A DNA stretch of 64,000 nt, from positions 36,797 through 100,796 of the forward strand of contig JAFROD010000017.1 of assembly GCA_017429835.1 (NCBI GenBank), given 5' to 3'. The stretch is from Oscillospiraceae bacterium (GTDB lineage Bacteria; Bacillota; Clostridia; Oscillospirales; Oscillospiraceae). Both the position numbers and the translations under genes were made by a program. The stretch's first letter is position 1. Every line of letters begins with the position of its first letter. Positions 43,146 through 54,000 of the stretch are shown in pieces. A model generated the notes under the pieces. That model made no database searches. It was not told where the DNA came from and was given only the letters and a program-made list of their open reading frames with translations.

Positions 43146-44492
43146 ATGAAAAAGGTATATATCGTTCTATCTGCGCTGTTTCTGATTCTTTTGCTTGCGG
43201 TCGGCGTCTATTCAATCTTTCATCTTAACGCCAACGCTGCGAAACCGGAGCTGACCTTCGGCAGTCTCCTCGACGGCGAGTATTCCAGCGGACGGCGCAA
43301 CTGGTATGCCGAAGCCTTCCCGCAGTCGGAATCGCTGAAGAGCATGAATAAGGCGCTGAACGGCTTTTATAACTTCTCCGCCCTGAGCGGGAAGGACGAC
43401 GTACAGCTCATCGTTACTGCAGACGGTCAGATCGCGCAGGGCGGCGCATCGCTGCAGCCCGACACGAATTCGGCGGCGCAGCCGTCCGGCAGCGGCGACC
43501 CTGCTGACGGCACGCAGCCGACCGAGACCACCGAGCCGAACAACGTCGAGCCGAGCGACGGTCTGCAGCCGGGCATGATCGTGGAGGATCTCGGCGCGGC
43601 GATGCTGATCGGCAACCGCGCGGTCGAAGTCGCCTACGCGGAATACGACACCATTGACAAATACAGCGCGGCGGTGACCTCCATTGCTACGGCGCTGGGC
43701 AGCAACGTCAACACCTACTGCGTCCTCGTGCCGAACGCGGCGGAATTCTATACGCCCGAGGCGTACCATACGGGAGAGTGCTCGCAGTCCGGCATGATCT
43801 CCTACGCTTACGGGAAAATGGGCTCGAACGTCAAGACCGTAGACGCCTACAGCAAGCTTGCCGCGCACATCGACGAATACCTGTATTTCCGCACGGATCA
43901 CCACTGGACGCAGCTCGGCGCGTATTATGCCTATACCGCCTACTGTGAGAAAGCGGGTCTGAAGGCGGAGCCGCTGAGCGCCTTTGAGACCGGACAGTAC
44001 GACGTCTTCGTCGGTTCAATGTATCAATGGCTGAAGGATTATCCGCAGGCGGCGATCCTCTATGATAATCCGGATACGCTGAAATACTACCGTCCGCACG
44101 TCGATCTGGACACCACGGTCTATTCGGACACGACGCTGACGAACGGTTACCCGCTGGGAACGATCTGCCACGTGGATGCCGAGATTAGCAACAAATATCT
44201 CTGCTTTCTCGGCGGCGACCATCCGATCACGGTCATCAAAACGGACGTTGACGGCCCGGTTTGCATGCTCGTCAAGGAGTCCTACGGCAACGCCTTTGCG
44301 CCGTGGCTGACCAGCCACTACAGCAAGATCGTCGTCGTCGATCCGCGTGAATTCAATCAGAGCGGAAAACCGACGCTGGATATCGCGCAGTTCGCGCAGG
44401 AGCAGAACGTAACCGACTGCATAATCTTGGATTATCCCATGATGATCGGTTCGGAAAACTATATCGGACATCTGAACAGGCTGGTAAAATAG
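43146..44492 (+). CDS. AlgJ-like DHHW protein, second locus
   Basis: 448 aa from the ATG at 43146 (GGAGG upstream). One N-terminal membrane segment (IVLSALFLILLLAVGVYSIF). FYNFSALSGKDDVQLIVTA is followed by a Pro/Thr/Gly/Ser-rich insert (residues about 100-140) that is absent from the 5736 copy. The catalytic signature is FRTDHHWTQLGAYYAY near residue 245, with MLVKESYGNAFAPWL as the GxS-type element near the end. It pairs with the MBOAT upstream and acts outside the membrane. The acceptor polymer is unknown. A strong terminator follows. Confidence 0.87.
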   Translation: MKKVYIVLSALFLILLLAVGVYSIFHLNANAAKPELTFGSLLDGEYSSGRRNWYAEAFPQSESLKSMNKALNGFYNFSALSGKDDVQLIVTADGQIAQGGASLQPDTNSAAQPSGSGDPADGTQPTETTEPNNVEPSDGLQPGMIVEDLGAAMLIGNRAVEVAYAEYDTIDKYSAAVTSIATALGSNVNTYCVLVPNAAEFYTPEAYHTGECSQSGMISYAYGKMGSNVKTVDAYSKLAAHIDEYLYFRTDHHWTQLGAYYAYTAYCEKAGLKAEPLSAFETGQYDVFVGSMYQWLKDYPQAAILYDNPDTLKYYRPHVDLDTTVYSDTTLTNGYPLGTICHVDAEISNKYLCFLGGDHPITVIKTDVDGPVCMLVKESYGNAFAPWLTSHYSKIVVVDPREFNQSGKPTLDIAQFAQEQNVTDCIILDYPMMIGSENYIGHLNRLVK

Positions 44493-44493
44493 G

Positions 44494-44528
44494 AAAAAAC
44501 CGGGTTGCCGAAAGCAACCCGGTTTTTT
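44494..44528. terminator. Terminator after the AlgJ-like gene
   Basis: Stem CCGGGTTGC/GCAACCCGG flanked by A and T runs. It can act in both directions, also ending the convergent DUF378 gene. Confidence 0.92.
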
Positions 44529-44734
44529 CATTCGTCCGCACCCACGATCGCGCGTCTGCGGAACAAAAAGGTAATGCACCACAGACCGGCAAGACCGACG
44601 AGCGTATAGATAATACGGCTGAGGGTCGCGGTCTGACCGCCGAACAGCCATGCGACGAGGTCAAAGCGGAAAATGCCGACCAGTCCCCAGTTCAGAGAAC
44701 CGATAATGCTGAGAATCAGCGCTAAAGTATCCAT
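44528..44734 (-). CDS. DUF378 small membrane protein
   Basis: 68 aa from the ATG at 44734, with AGGAGG upstream; the open frame extends further but without a site. Two membrane helices; LSIIGSLNWGLVGIFRFDLV at the N-terminus and SRIIYTLVGLAGLW are the DUF378 signature. The function is unknown. It is a single gene between converging and diverging neighbours. Confidence 0.85.
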   Translation of the reverse strand: MDTLALILSIIGSLNWGLVGIFRFDLVAWLFGGQTATLSRIIYTLVGLAGLWCITFLFRRRAIVGADE

Positions 44735-44849
44735 TATTGTTCCTCCTGTTTTTTTGCTGTTCCTATTATGAACGGCTTTTTCCGTCACTATACGCAATTT
44801 TCAAGGAGAAATTTGTAAAAAATCACGGACGGCATTTTCCGAAAACCAC

Positions 44850-44878
44850 TGTACAAAAAACTGATCGTAAGATATAAT
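44850..44878 (+). promoter_or_regulatory. Predicted promoter of the DUF1015-ispE pair
   Basis: TGTACA (44850-44855), 17-base spacer, TATAAT (44873-44878). Confidence 0.6.
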
Positions 44879-44924
44879 AAATATGTTATGCATTACAAAA
44901 AATACGACAAGTGAGGTATCTGTT

Positions 44925-46166
44925 ATGAACGCATTTTTACCGGCTGATATTCTCTTTCCCGAAGTAAAGGACATGGCAAAATGGGCAGTCATTGCCTGCG
45001 ATCAGTTCACTTCCGATCCTGCGTATTGGGAACGCGTCCGCAAGAATGCGGAGGGCGCGCCGTCCACGATCAATCTGATCCTGCCGGAAGCCGAGCTCGG
45101 CACGGAAATGGAAGCGGAGCATACCGCCCTGATCAACGCGACGATGGACGAGTATCTGAAGAAAAACGTCTTCAAGACCTATAAAAACGCCCTCGTCTAC
45201 GTTGAGCGCACGCTGGAAAACGGCTCGATCCGCAAGGGTCTGATGGGCATGGTCGATCTGGACGCCTACGATTATTCCACCGGCTCCACCTCCGCCATTC
45301 GCGCGACTGAGCGCACGGTCGTCGAGCGTATCCCGCCGCGTATGCGCGTCCGCCGCGACGCGCCGATCGAGCTGCCGCATATTCTGATGCTCTGCGACGA
45401 TCACGACAAGGTACTGATCGAGCCGATCGCCGCGAAGAAGGACAGCCTGACAAAGCTCTATGACTTTGACCTCATGGAGGGCGGCGGTCACATCGCCGGC
45501 TGGCTGGTCGACGGCGCAGAAGCTGAGGCGTTCAACGCCCGTCTGACCGAATACACCGCGAACATCGGGAAGAAGTACGCCGACCTCAAGGGCGTGCCTA
45601 TGGTTTTTGCCGTCGGCGACGGCAACCACTCTCTCGCCACCGCGAAATCCTGCTATGAAGAGCTCAAGGCGAAGCATCCGGACGAGGATCTTTCCAACCA
45701 TCCGGCGCGCTTTGCCCTGGTCGAGCTTGAGAACATTCACGACGAAGCGCAGGTCTTCGAGCCGATCCACCGCGTTATCACCAAGTGCGACCCGAAGGCG
45801 CTGCTTGAAGCGCTGAAGAAGGAAGCCTGCGCGGACGACGGCTTTGAGGTCAAGTGGTATATCGGCGAGGAGAGCGGCACGGTCTGCCTGGATAAGGCAA
45901 AGAGCCAGCTTGCCGTCGGCGTCCTGCAGAGCTTCCTGGACGGCTATCTCAAGGAGCATGAAGGCGAGATCGACTATATCCACGACGACGACGCGCTCAT
46001 CCAGCTTGCAAAGCAGCCGAACGCCATCGGCTTCCTGCTGCCCGCCATGGAAAAGAGCCAGCTCTTCCGCGGCGTCATCGCGGACGGCATTTTGCCGCGC
46101 AAGACCTTCTCTATGGGTCACAGCCGTGAAAAGCGCTACTATCTCGAGGGCAGAAAGATCAAATGA
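44925..46166 (+). CDS. DUF1015 family protein (SerK-like)
   Basis: 413 aa from the ATG at 44925; the longer frame lacks a ribosome site. The N-terminus ILFPEVKDMAKWAVIACDQF then PAYWERV and the central AVGDGNHSLATAKSCYEELK are typical of DUF1015. An archaeal relative, SerK, phosphorylates free serine with ADP; whether bacterial members do so is not known. It overlaps ispE by 4 bases. Confidence 0.85.
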   Translation: MNAFLPADILFPEVKDMAKWAVIACDQFTSDPAYWERVRKNAEGAPSTINLILPEAELGTEMEAEHTALINATMDEYLKKNVFKTYKNALVYVERTLENGSIRKGLMGMVDLDAYDYSTGSTSAIRATERTVVERIPPRMRVRRDAPIELPHILMLCDDHDKVLIEPIAAKKDSLTKLYDFDLMEGGGHIAGWLVDGAEAEAFNARLTEYTANIGKKYADLKGVPMVFAVGDGNHSLATAKSCYEELKAKHPDEDLSNHPARFALVELENIHDEAQVFEPIHRVITKCDPKALLEALKKEACADDGFEVKWYIGEESGTVCLDKAKSQLAVGVLQSFLDGYLKEHEGEIDYIHDDDALIQLAKQPNAIGFLLPAMEKSQLFRGVIADGILPRKTFSMGHSREKRYYLEGRKIK

Positions 46167-47017
46167 TCGCCCTCTCGGAACGCGCATACGCGAAGATCAA
46201 CCTGACGCTGGACGTTTTGTCCAGGCGGGACGACGGCTATCACGACCTTCGCTCCGTCATGCAGACGGTTTCTCTGTGCGACGACGTGGAGATCGACGTG
46301 GATACGGGGAAACCGTGGAAGCTTTCCTGCGATGCGGCGGCGATTCCTGCCGACGAGCGCAATCTCGCGTGGAAAGCGGCGCGGGTATTCTTTGATCGGC
46401 TCGCCAGAGAGCCGGAGGGCATTGAGATTCGCATTCATAAACGCATTCCCTCGGAAGCCGGTCTCGCCGGAGGAAGCGCGGACGCTGCAGCGGTGCTGCG
46501 CGCCCTGAACCGCTGGGCGGGAAATCCGTTGCCGGTCGAGTCTCTGTGCGACCTTGGCGCGCTGATCGGGTCTGACGTTCCGTTCTGCGTGCTCGGCGGC
46601 ACGGCGCTGGCGGAAGGCAGGGGAGAACGGCTTTTGAAGCTGCCTGACGCAACGGAGCTGCAACTTGTGATCTGTAAGCCCAAGGTCGCCTTCTCCACGC
46701 CGGAGCTGTTCCGAAGATTGGACAGCGTAGCGATCAAAGCGCGACCGGATACGGACGCGATGATTGACGCGCTGCGCTGCGGCGACCGAGATAGAATCGC
46801 ATCGCTTTTGTGCAACGTTTTCGAGCAGGCAACCGTCGACCGCCCGGAGATCGCTGCGATCAAAAACGCTCTGTTGGAAAACGGCGCGCTCGGTGCGGCG
46901 ATGACCGGCAGCGGCTCCGCCGTCTTCGGCATATTCCGCTGCCAGAACTGCGCAAAAGCTGCCTGCGACGCGCTGAAAGCGGAATATCCGCAGACCTTTA
47001 CCGCGACAACTGTATAA
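46163..47017 (+). CDS. ispE: 4-diphosphocytidyl-2-C-methyl-D-erythritol kinase
   Basis: 284 aa GHMP kinase of the MEP isoprenoid pathway. AYAKINLTLDVLSRRDDGYH is the N-terminal signature, IPSEAGLAGGSADAAAVLRA near residue 93 the ATP-binding loop, and GAAMTGSGSAVFGIF the third GHMP motif. Length is normal. It starts inside the end of the DUF1015 gene. Confidence 0.96.
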   Translation: MIALSERAYAKINLTLDVLSRRDDGYHDLRSVMQTVSLCDDVEIDVDTGKPWKLSCDAAAIPADERNLAWKAARVFFDRLAREPEGIEIRIHKRIPSEAGLAGGSADAAAVLRALNRWAGNPLPVESLCDLGALIGSDVPFCVLGGTALAEGRGERLLKLPDATELQLVICKPKVAFSTPELFRRLDSVAIKARPDTDAMIDALRCGDRDRIASLLCNVFEQATVDRPEIAAIKNALLENGALGAAMTGSGSAVFGIFRCQNCAKAACDALKAEYPQTFTATTV

Positions 47018-47024
47018 AACGCTA

Positions 47025-47074
47025 AAACACCGTCCATAATGCAGATATCTTCTACATACGGACGGTGTTTCTTT
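47025..47074 (+). promoter_or_regulatory. Hairpin between ispE and spoIIR
   Basis: AAACACCGTCC (47025-47035) pairs perfectly with GGACGGTGTTT (47060-47070) across a 24-base loop. It may terminate ispE. Its 3' arm also contains the only ribosome-binding-like sequence (GGACGG) before the spoIIR ATG at 47075. Confidence 0.6.
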
Positions 47075-47677
47075 ATGAAAATCAGAGTTTTGACGTGGAT
47101 TCTACTGGTCGCTTTTACGGCAGTGGCACTCGGCGCTGTGGAGACGCTTTGGACGCAGGAACGGCTGGCGGACAAGACCGTGCGTCTTCACGTGGTAGCA
47201 AATTCCGACAGCGAGGAAGATCAACGGCAGAAGCTTGCGGTACGCGACGCCGTGCTTCCGGTGATCGGTGAACTGACCGCGCGCTGCGCGGACGCCGTTC
47301 AGGCGAGGGAAGTCCTTGCCGCCCATCTGCCGCAGATACAGGCGGCAGCGCAGACCGCTTCCGGAGGACGGGAAGTGACCGCTTCTCTCACGAACGAAGC
47401 CTTCCCGACGCGGTATTACGATACCTTTACGCTCCCGGCTGGAACGTATCCTTCTCTGCGCATTCGGATCGGCGCGGCGCAGGGGCATAACTGGTGGTGC
47501 GTCGTCTTTCCGTCCCTCTGCTTTGCGGCGACCTCGGACGCGTTGGAACGATGCGCGGCGGTCGGCGGCTTCGACGAGTCGGAAACGGAGTTGATCACGG
47601 GCGGCGAGGAAACTTACACGATCCGATTTAAGGTCTTTGAATGGGTGCAGTCGTTGATCGAATACTTGAAACGCTGA
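47075..47677 (+). CDS. spoIIR: Stage II sporulation protein R
   Basis: 200 aa from the ATG at 47075; no other start gives an N-terminal signal. A signal segment (VLTWILLVAFTAVALGAVE) is followed by the hallmark VRLHVVANSDSEEDQRQKLA near residue 33 and VRDAVLP. Later, YPSLRIRIGAAQGHNWWCVV with FPSLCF is the conserved C-terminal block. SpoIIR is secreted from the forespore and triggers SpoIIGA to process pro-sigma-E. The 5' hairpin may hide the ribosome site. Confidence 0.95.
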   Translation: MKIRVLTWILLVAFTAVALGAVETLWTQERLADKTVRLHVVANSDSEEDQRQKLAVRDAVLPVIGELTARCADAVQAREVLAAHLPQIQAAAQTASGGREVTASLTNEAFPTRYYDTFTLPAGTYPSLRIRIGAAQGHNWWCVVFPSLCFAATSDALERCAAVGGFDESETELITGGEETYTIRFKVFEWVQSLIEYLKR

Positions 47678-47709
47678 AAAATCTGCCAAAAACGGCAGAT
47701 TTTTTTTCT
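47678..47709 (+). terminator. Terminator of spoIIR
   Basis: Stem AAAATCTGCC/GGCAGATTTT followed by a long T run. Confidence 0.92.
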
Positions 47710-47767
47710 TATTGTCCTGCCAAAGGGACTGAGAATATGATATGATACGTGCAGAGGTGAGATTTCA

Positions 47768-50700
47768 ATGCTGCAAATCAGGTTTTGCACGGATAGAAAA
47801 GTCAATCAAAAGCAGTTGCTCTCCGATCTTTGCGCTTGCGCAAAGATGGAAGAAACGGGACAGATCCTGATCGTTCCCGAACAGTTCTCACATACGACGG
47901 AGCGCCTGCTCTGCGAATACGGAGGCGACCGGATCGGAAGATATGCGGAGGTTTTGAGTTTTTCAAGACTGGCGAATCGCGTGTTCTCTGTCGAGGGCGG
48001 AATTGCCGACACGCAGACCGACGCTTCCGGACGACTGCTCATGATGACGCTTGCGGTGGAGCAGGTGCGTTCGCGCCTGAAAATCTACGGCAGCAGCGTG
48101 AGCAAGCCGGAATTTCTGCTGCACCTCATGAATATGTTCGACGAATTTCGCAGCTACTGCATTACGCCGCAGCGTCTGCGTCAGGCAGCAGGACAGCTCA
48201 GCGGGGTGCTCGCGGTCAAAACGGAGGAATTTGCCCTTCTGATGGAGAGCTTCGACGCGGTCAGCGCAAATCTGGGGCAGAATCCGGAGAGCAAGCTGAC
48301 GCGTCTGCTCAGCGCGTTGGAAACGGGAAGCTTTGCAGAGAGCAGGGCCTTCTGGTTTGACGGCTTTACGGATTTCAACGGCGTGGAGCAGGAGATCATC
48401 GCGGAATTGCTGCATAAGAACGCGTCCGTCACCGTGCTCCTGCAGTGCGATACTCTTTCACAGGGCGCGCAGCAGTTTGACGCGGCGCGCGATACCGCGA
48501 AGCGGCTGCTGCGGATCGCGGCGGCGCAGGGCATTACGCCTGAAATACATAAGATTCCCTCGCAGAATGAAGCCGCGCCGCTTGCGTTTTTGCGCAGGCA
48601 TCTCTTCGGCGGCGGTATTGCAGAATACGACGGCACGCAGGACGCGGTTCGCTTCCTGCATGCTCCCGACCGCGAGAAAGAATGCCGCGAAGCCGCGCGG
48701 GAGATCCTGCGGCTTGTTTCCGAGGGGAACCGCTGGAGATGCATCAGCGTTGCGTGCGCCGGTTTTGCGTCCTATCGACCTGTTTTGGAATCGGTTTTTC
48801 GCCGCTTTGATATTCCGGCATATTTTGCGGGCGATACGGACATTCTGCGTCATCCCGTGGTGCGGATGCTTTTATCCGCATTGCAAGCGGCGACCGGCGG
48901 TATGGAGCAGGAGGACGTGCTGAACTATCTGAAATCCGGATTGACGCCTCTGACGCGCGAGGCGTGCGACCGCATGGAAAACTACGTGCTGCTCTGGAAC
49001 ATTGACGGCAGCAGGTTTGAAAAATGCTGGTTGATGCACCCGGACGGGCTGCGTAAGGAGTTTGATCACCGCTCGCAGGAACGCCTGGATACGCTGAACG
49101 GCGACAGATCGCTTGCGATCGCGCCGCTGATCTCTCTTCGAAACGCTTTGAACGGCGCGAAGGATACCGGCGAAATGGTGCGAGCACTCTACGAATTCAC
49201 GGAAAAGGTCGGCTTGAGTGACCGCATCGCCGCGCTCGCAGAGAAGTGCCGCGCTGCGGGCAATCCGCAGGCGGAGCAGGAATACGTGCAGATTTACGCC
49301 ATTGTGACCGAGCTTATGGAGCAGATGTTCGGCGTGCTTGGCAAGAGCGTCCGTTCATCGGACAGCTTTGCCAGTATCTTCCGCGCGGCGATCTCGCGCT
49401 GCTCGGTCGGCACGATTCCGGCAAGCCTTGACTGCGTGACCGTAGGCAGTCTGATGTCGCAGCGTCGCTGCGATACGGACTACGTATTCCTGATCGGCGC
49501 GCAGGAGGGCAGCTTTCCGGCGATACGACCGCAAAACAGCCTGCTGACGGACAGCGAACGAATTGACCTCAACCGGCAGGGGATCGAGGTCGCGCCGACG
49601 GCGGCAGGCAATCTGGACAGAGAGCTTGCCTGCATCGACAGCGTGCTCAACGCGCCGAATAAGCGGCTCTATTTAAGCGCGATTGACGGCGCGGAAGCGT
49701 ACATGATCAGACGCGCGGCAAAGCTCTTCCCGAACTCGGAGCTTACGAGCGACCCGACGGTCTGTCTCGCGGAACGCGAGTATCTTGCGTATCTCGTCAG
49801 CGCGTCGAAGCTGCCTGATGCGGGACAACCGCTGCGTGAGCAGGCGGAAAAGCTGATCGCGGCAAAAGACTATTCGGCAGGCAGTCTGAGCAAGCACGCT
49901 GTCAACGCCTTGTACGGCGAAACGCTCCGCCTTTCTCCTTCCAGGATCGACAAGCTGGCTGGCTGCCGCTTCGGGTATTATCTGGAATACGGTTTGCGCG
50001 CGGCGGAGAGGAAGCCCGCACGGATCGACGCTTCTCAGTACGGTACCTTTGTCCATGACGTTCTGGAGCATACCGTTAAACAGGTACAGGAGGAGGGCGG
50101 GTTCCACGCCCTTTCGCTCGAACGCGTCCTTGCGATCGCGCAAGACCGCATGGAGGAATACGCCGCGCAGGAGCTTGCCGATCTTTGGGAGTCCGCGCGT
50201 GAGGAATATCTCTTCCGCAGAAGATTCTCCGAGGTGCGCGCGGTGATCTCCGACCTGTACCGCGAAATGAGCCGGTCTGATTTTGAGCCGAAGTGGTTTG
50301 AACTGGACTTCTCACAGGGCGGCACGCTGCCGGCGATTCAAATCGTCGGACAGAATTCGGTCGCGGAGCTGGTCGGCACGGTCGACCGCGTTGACGTATG
50401 GCGCAGCGGTGATAAGCTCTACGTCCGCGTCATAGATTACAAGACCGGTAAGACGACCTTCAACATGACCAAGGTGCTGAACGGACTCGGCTTGCAGATG
50501 CTGCTGTATCTGTTCGCTCTGCAGCGCATGGGTGCGCCGTTGTTCGGTCAAAAGGCGGAAGCTGCAGGCGTCCTGTACTTTCCGGCGAAAGAAGAAACAG
50601 TGACGCTGCCGGACAAGCTGGACAGCAAGGGCATGGAGGCAAAGCGCAAGGCATGCAAGAAGCGCACCGGTATGGTTTTGGATTCCTATGACGTTCTACA

Positions 50701-51028
50701 GGCAATGGAACGCTGCGAGGACGACCCGGTGTACCTTCCGTATTCTTATGATAAGACGAATACACGCACGGGGTCGCTGTTTACAAAGGATCAGTTGGCG
50801 CAGTTGGAACGCTTCGTTTTCGCCTGCGTCGGACAGCTCGGCGACGCGCTCTACAGCGGCGATATCACGGCGAACCCGTTTGTGATCAGCGATGACGATG
50901 AAGCCTGCAGGTACTGCCCGTATCAAACGGTCTGCCGCGAGGACAAGCAGGAACGACGGCTGAGAAAAATCACGAAAACGGACGCGTTTTGGGAGACGAT
51001 CGGGGAGGTGACGCAGACAGATGGCTGA
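47768..51028 (+). CDS. addB: ATP-dependent helicase/nuclease subunit B
   Basis: 1086 aa, within the family range. The N-terminal region (LIVPEQFSHTTERLLCEYGG) resembles a degenerate helicase site. The C-terminal nuclease core has VDRVDVWRSGDKLYVRVIDY and KTGKTTFNM. Iron-sulfur cluster cysteines are in CRYCPYQTVC near the end. AddB with AddA resects double-strand breaks and responds to Chi in Firmicutes. It overlaps addA by 8 bases. Start ATG follows AGAGGTGA. Confidence 0.95.
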   Translation: MLQIRFCTDRKVNQKQLLSDLCACAKMEETGQILIVPEQFSHTTERLLCEYGGDRIGRYAEVLSFSRLANRVFSVEGGIADTQTDASGRLLMMTLAVEQVRSRLKIYGSSVSKPEFLLHLMNMFDEFRSYCITPQRLRQAAGQLSGVLAVKTEEFALLMESFDAVSANLGQNPESKLTRLLSALETGSFAESRAFWFDGFTDFNGVEQEIIAELLHKNASVTVLLQCDTLSQGAQQFDAARDTAKRLLRIAAAQGITPEIHKIPSQNEAAPLAFLRRHLFGGGIAEYDGTQDAVRFLHAPDREKECREAAREILRLVSEGNRWRCISVACAGFASYRPVLESVFRRFDIPAYFAGDTDILRHPVVRMLLSALQAATGGMEQEDVLNYLKSGLTPLTREACDRMENYVLLWNIDGSRFEKCWLMHPDGLRKEFDHRSQERLDTLNGDRSLAIAPLISLRNALNGAKDTGEMVRALYEFTEKVGLSDRIAALAEKCRAAGNPQAEQEYVQIYAIVTELMEQMFGVLGKSVRSSDSFASIFRAAISRCSVGTIPASLDCVTVGSLMSQRRCDTDYVFLIGAQEGSFPAIRPQNSLLTDSERIDLNRQGIEVAPTAAGNLDRELACIDSVLNAPNKRLYLSAIDGAEAYMIRRAAKLFPNSELTSDPTVCLAEREYLAYLVSASKLPDAGQPLREQAEKLIAAKDYSAGSLSKHAVNALYGETLRLSPSRIDKLAGCRFGYYLEYGLRAAERKPARIDASQYGTFVHDVLEHTVKQVQEEGGFHALSLERVLAIAQDRMEEYAAQELADLWESAREEYLFRRRFSEVRAVISDLYREMSRSDFEPKWFELDFSQGGTLPAIQIVGQNSVAELVGTVDRVDVWRSGDKLYVRVIDYKTGKTTFNMTKVLNGLGLQMLLYLFALQRMGAPLFGQKAEAAGVLYFPAKEETVTLPDKLDSKGMEAKRKACKKRTGMVLDSYDVLQAMERCEDDPVYLPYSYDKTNTRTGSLFTKDQLAQLERFVFACVGQLGDALYSGDITANPFVISDDDEACRYCPYQTVCREDKQERRLRKITKTDAFWETIGEVTQTDG

Positions 51029-54000
51029 ATTCACACTGACAAAGGAACAGCAGGCGGTCGTGGACAATGAAGGCGGCACGCTTCTGGTATCTGCCGCCGC
51101 AGGTTCCGGCAAAACGATGGTCTTGATCGACCGCGTGCTCAGAACCGTACAGGAAAAGCAATGCGATCTGGATCGCTTTCTGATGATCACCTATACGCAG
51201 GCGGCGGCTGCCGAATTGCGCGGCAAGCTCCTTGCGCGACTGAGCGAGCGGCTTGCCGAGCATCCGGATGACCGTCATCTGCAGCGGCAGATGAGCCGCG
51301 TCTATCTGACGCAGATTTCGACGGTGCATGCATTCTGTGCCGCCATCCTGCGCGAATACGCACATTTCGTTGAGCTTCCCGCAGACTTTTCCGTATGCGA
51401 CGAGCAGGAAGCGGGAAAGCTGCGCGAACGTGCCGTAACTTCGGTGCTGGATGCCGCTTATGAACAGCGAGACGGTGAAAGCGACGTAGCGGCAGCGCTG
51501 GATATGCTCGGCGCGGGAAGGAGCGACGAGCGGCTGCCGGAGCTGATCGAGAGCCTGTATTTCAGCCTGCAAAGCTACTGCGATCCGAAGGAACGCCTGC
51601 AAAAACTCCGGAATGATCTTGACTGCTCCGAGCATACCGACGCCGGCGAGACGGTCTGGGGCGCATATCTGATTGAGCAGTTCCAAACTTACCTTGACAG
51701 ATCGCTCGACACCTTGTATAAGTTGGAAGGCATGGCGCAGGGCGAGTTGGAAAAGTGCCTGCCCTCGATTCGGAACAGCATTGACGTCATTAGCGCGCTC
51801 CGCCAAAAGACGAGCTGGGAGGAGATTCGTGCTTTCCCCTTGAGCTTCGAAAGATTTGCGACCATACGGAATTGTTCCGACCCCGAGCGGAAGGACTATG
51901 TGAAGAACACGCGCGGCGGTATCAATAAAGGCGTAGAAGCGTGGAAGGCAAAATTCAATCTGCCTTCCGAGGAAGCTCTGCAGGATCTTTCCGTCAGCGC
52001 AAAGGCGCTGCGCGGACTGATCGAACTGACCGAGCAGTTCGCAATAGCCTATGATGAGAAGAAGCGCAGAGCGCACGTCCTGGATTATAACGATCTGGAG
52101 CATGACATGCTCCGTCTGTCGCGGATCCCCTCAGCGGCAAGAGAGATCGCAGGGCGCTATGAGCAGATCATGGTGGACGAGTATCAGGACACCAATGAGG
52201 TGCAGGATGCGATCTTCCGTCTGATCTCCCGCGGCGAAGAGAATCTCTTTTTCGTCGGCGACGTAAAACAGTCGATTTACGGCTTCCGTCGGGCAGATCC
52301 GACGATCTTTCTTGAAAAGTACAAAACCTTTGCCGATGATCGGGACGCCGCGCCGGGTCAGCCGAGAAAAATCCTGCTGTCGGATAATTTCCGCTCCCAT
52401 CCCGCCGTTCTGGAAGCGGCGAACGACGTATTCCGCCTGACGATGACGGAACGGGTCGGCGGACTGCGGTACGGCGATCGGGAAGCGCTGCGTCCGAACC
52501 GCCCGGCGACTGATATGGGCGCCGCGCCGGTGGAGCTGCACTGCATTGAACATGAAAGCGCCGGGCAGGAAAAGCCGCGTTCTGCGGCGGAGACCGAAGC
52601 GGACTTCGTCGCCGGAAGGATCCGCGCTATGCTCGACAGCGGTGAGATGATACCGGACGGCGACGCCCTGCGTCCGATCCAACCGGAGGACGTCGTTATC
52701 CTGCTGCGGAAGCTGAAGAATCGCGCTGAAATCTATAAAGCCGCGCTGGAACGGCACGGCATCGAATGTGTCTGCGACAATGACAATATCTTTGAGACGG
52801 ACGAAATAACAGTTCTGACCGCCCTGCTGCAGGTGATCGACAACCCGCATCAGGACATTCCGCTTTTAACCGTTCTGCTCTCACCGCTGTTCGGCTGCAC
52901 TGCTAACGAGCTCGCGCTTGCGAGGGCGGGGCGCAGCGGCGATATTTACGAGATCATGGAGGGGAGCGATGCGCGCAGCGTCCTGGACGAATTGCGAACG
53001 GCTGAGCAGACCCTGTCTTTGCGCAGATTTCTCGACCTTCTTGACGATCGGTTGTTCATCCGAACGATATACGGCGCGAAAGAAAACGGCGCGCAGCGCG
53101 TGCAGAACGTCAACCGTTTCTTTGCGCTTGCGGACAGCTATGAAAGCGGCGACCGCTGCGGACTGGCTGGCTTCGTGCGCTATCTGGAGCTGCTGCGCGA
53201 GAAGGGAATCGGCGCGGACGGGCTTCCGACCGGCGGCGCGGTGCGGCTGACGACCGTGCATAAATCCAAGGGGTTGGAGTATCCCGTGGTCTTCCTCTGC
53301 GGGCTGTCCAACGCGTTCAAATTCCTTTCGACGGAAGGCGCCGTGCTGATCGACAGCGCACTCGGGATCGCTTCGGACGTCTGCGATACCGATCAGGCGA
53401 TCAAGTATCCCACGTTCGCGAAGAATGCGGTCAAGGATCGCATCCGCCGGGAGAATCTCTCCGAGGAGATGCGGATCCTGTACGTCGGCATGACGCGCGC
53501 AAAGTATCGCCTTGTGATGACGTGCTGCAAGGCTCATCTGACGAAAAAGCTGACCGATATCGCGCATGATCTGACCGTACCCGCATCGGACAGTCTTATC
53601 GAGGGAGTGAGCTCGATCGGCGACTGGATACTGATGACCGCGATGACGCATACGGAGGCAGGGGAGCTCTTTCAAGTCGGCGGTTACCCGGAAGAACGGC
53701 GCACGCCGGAGTATCCGTGGAAGATCCGGTTCTACCGAAGCAGTGAGTTAGAGGAGGAAAACGAGCCGACGGAACAAGCGGCGGAAGCAGCGAAGGAATT
53801 GGACTACGTACCGCTTTGCTACCCGCACGCAGCGGCGGTCGGCGCGCCGAGCAAGGTGACCGCGACACAGCTCAAAGGACGAGATCTGGACGAAGAGATT
53901 TCGGAGGATACCCGCACGCCGCCGCTGAAACTGCCGGTTAGAAAACCGCATTTTACCTACGGCATACGACCTCTGACCGGCGCGGAGCGTGGCACGGCGA

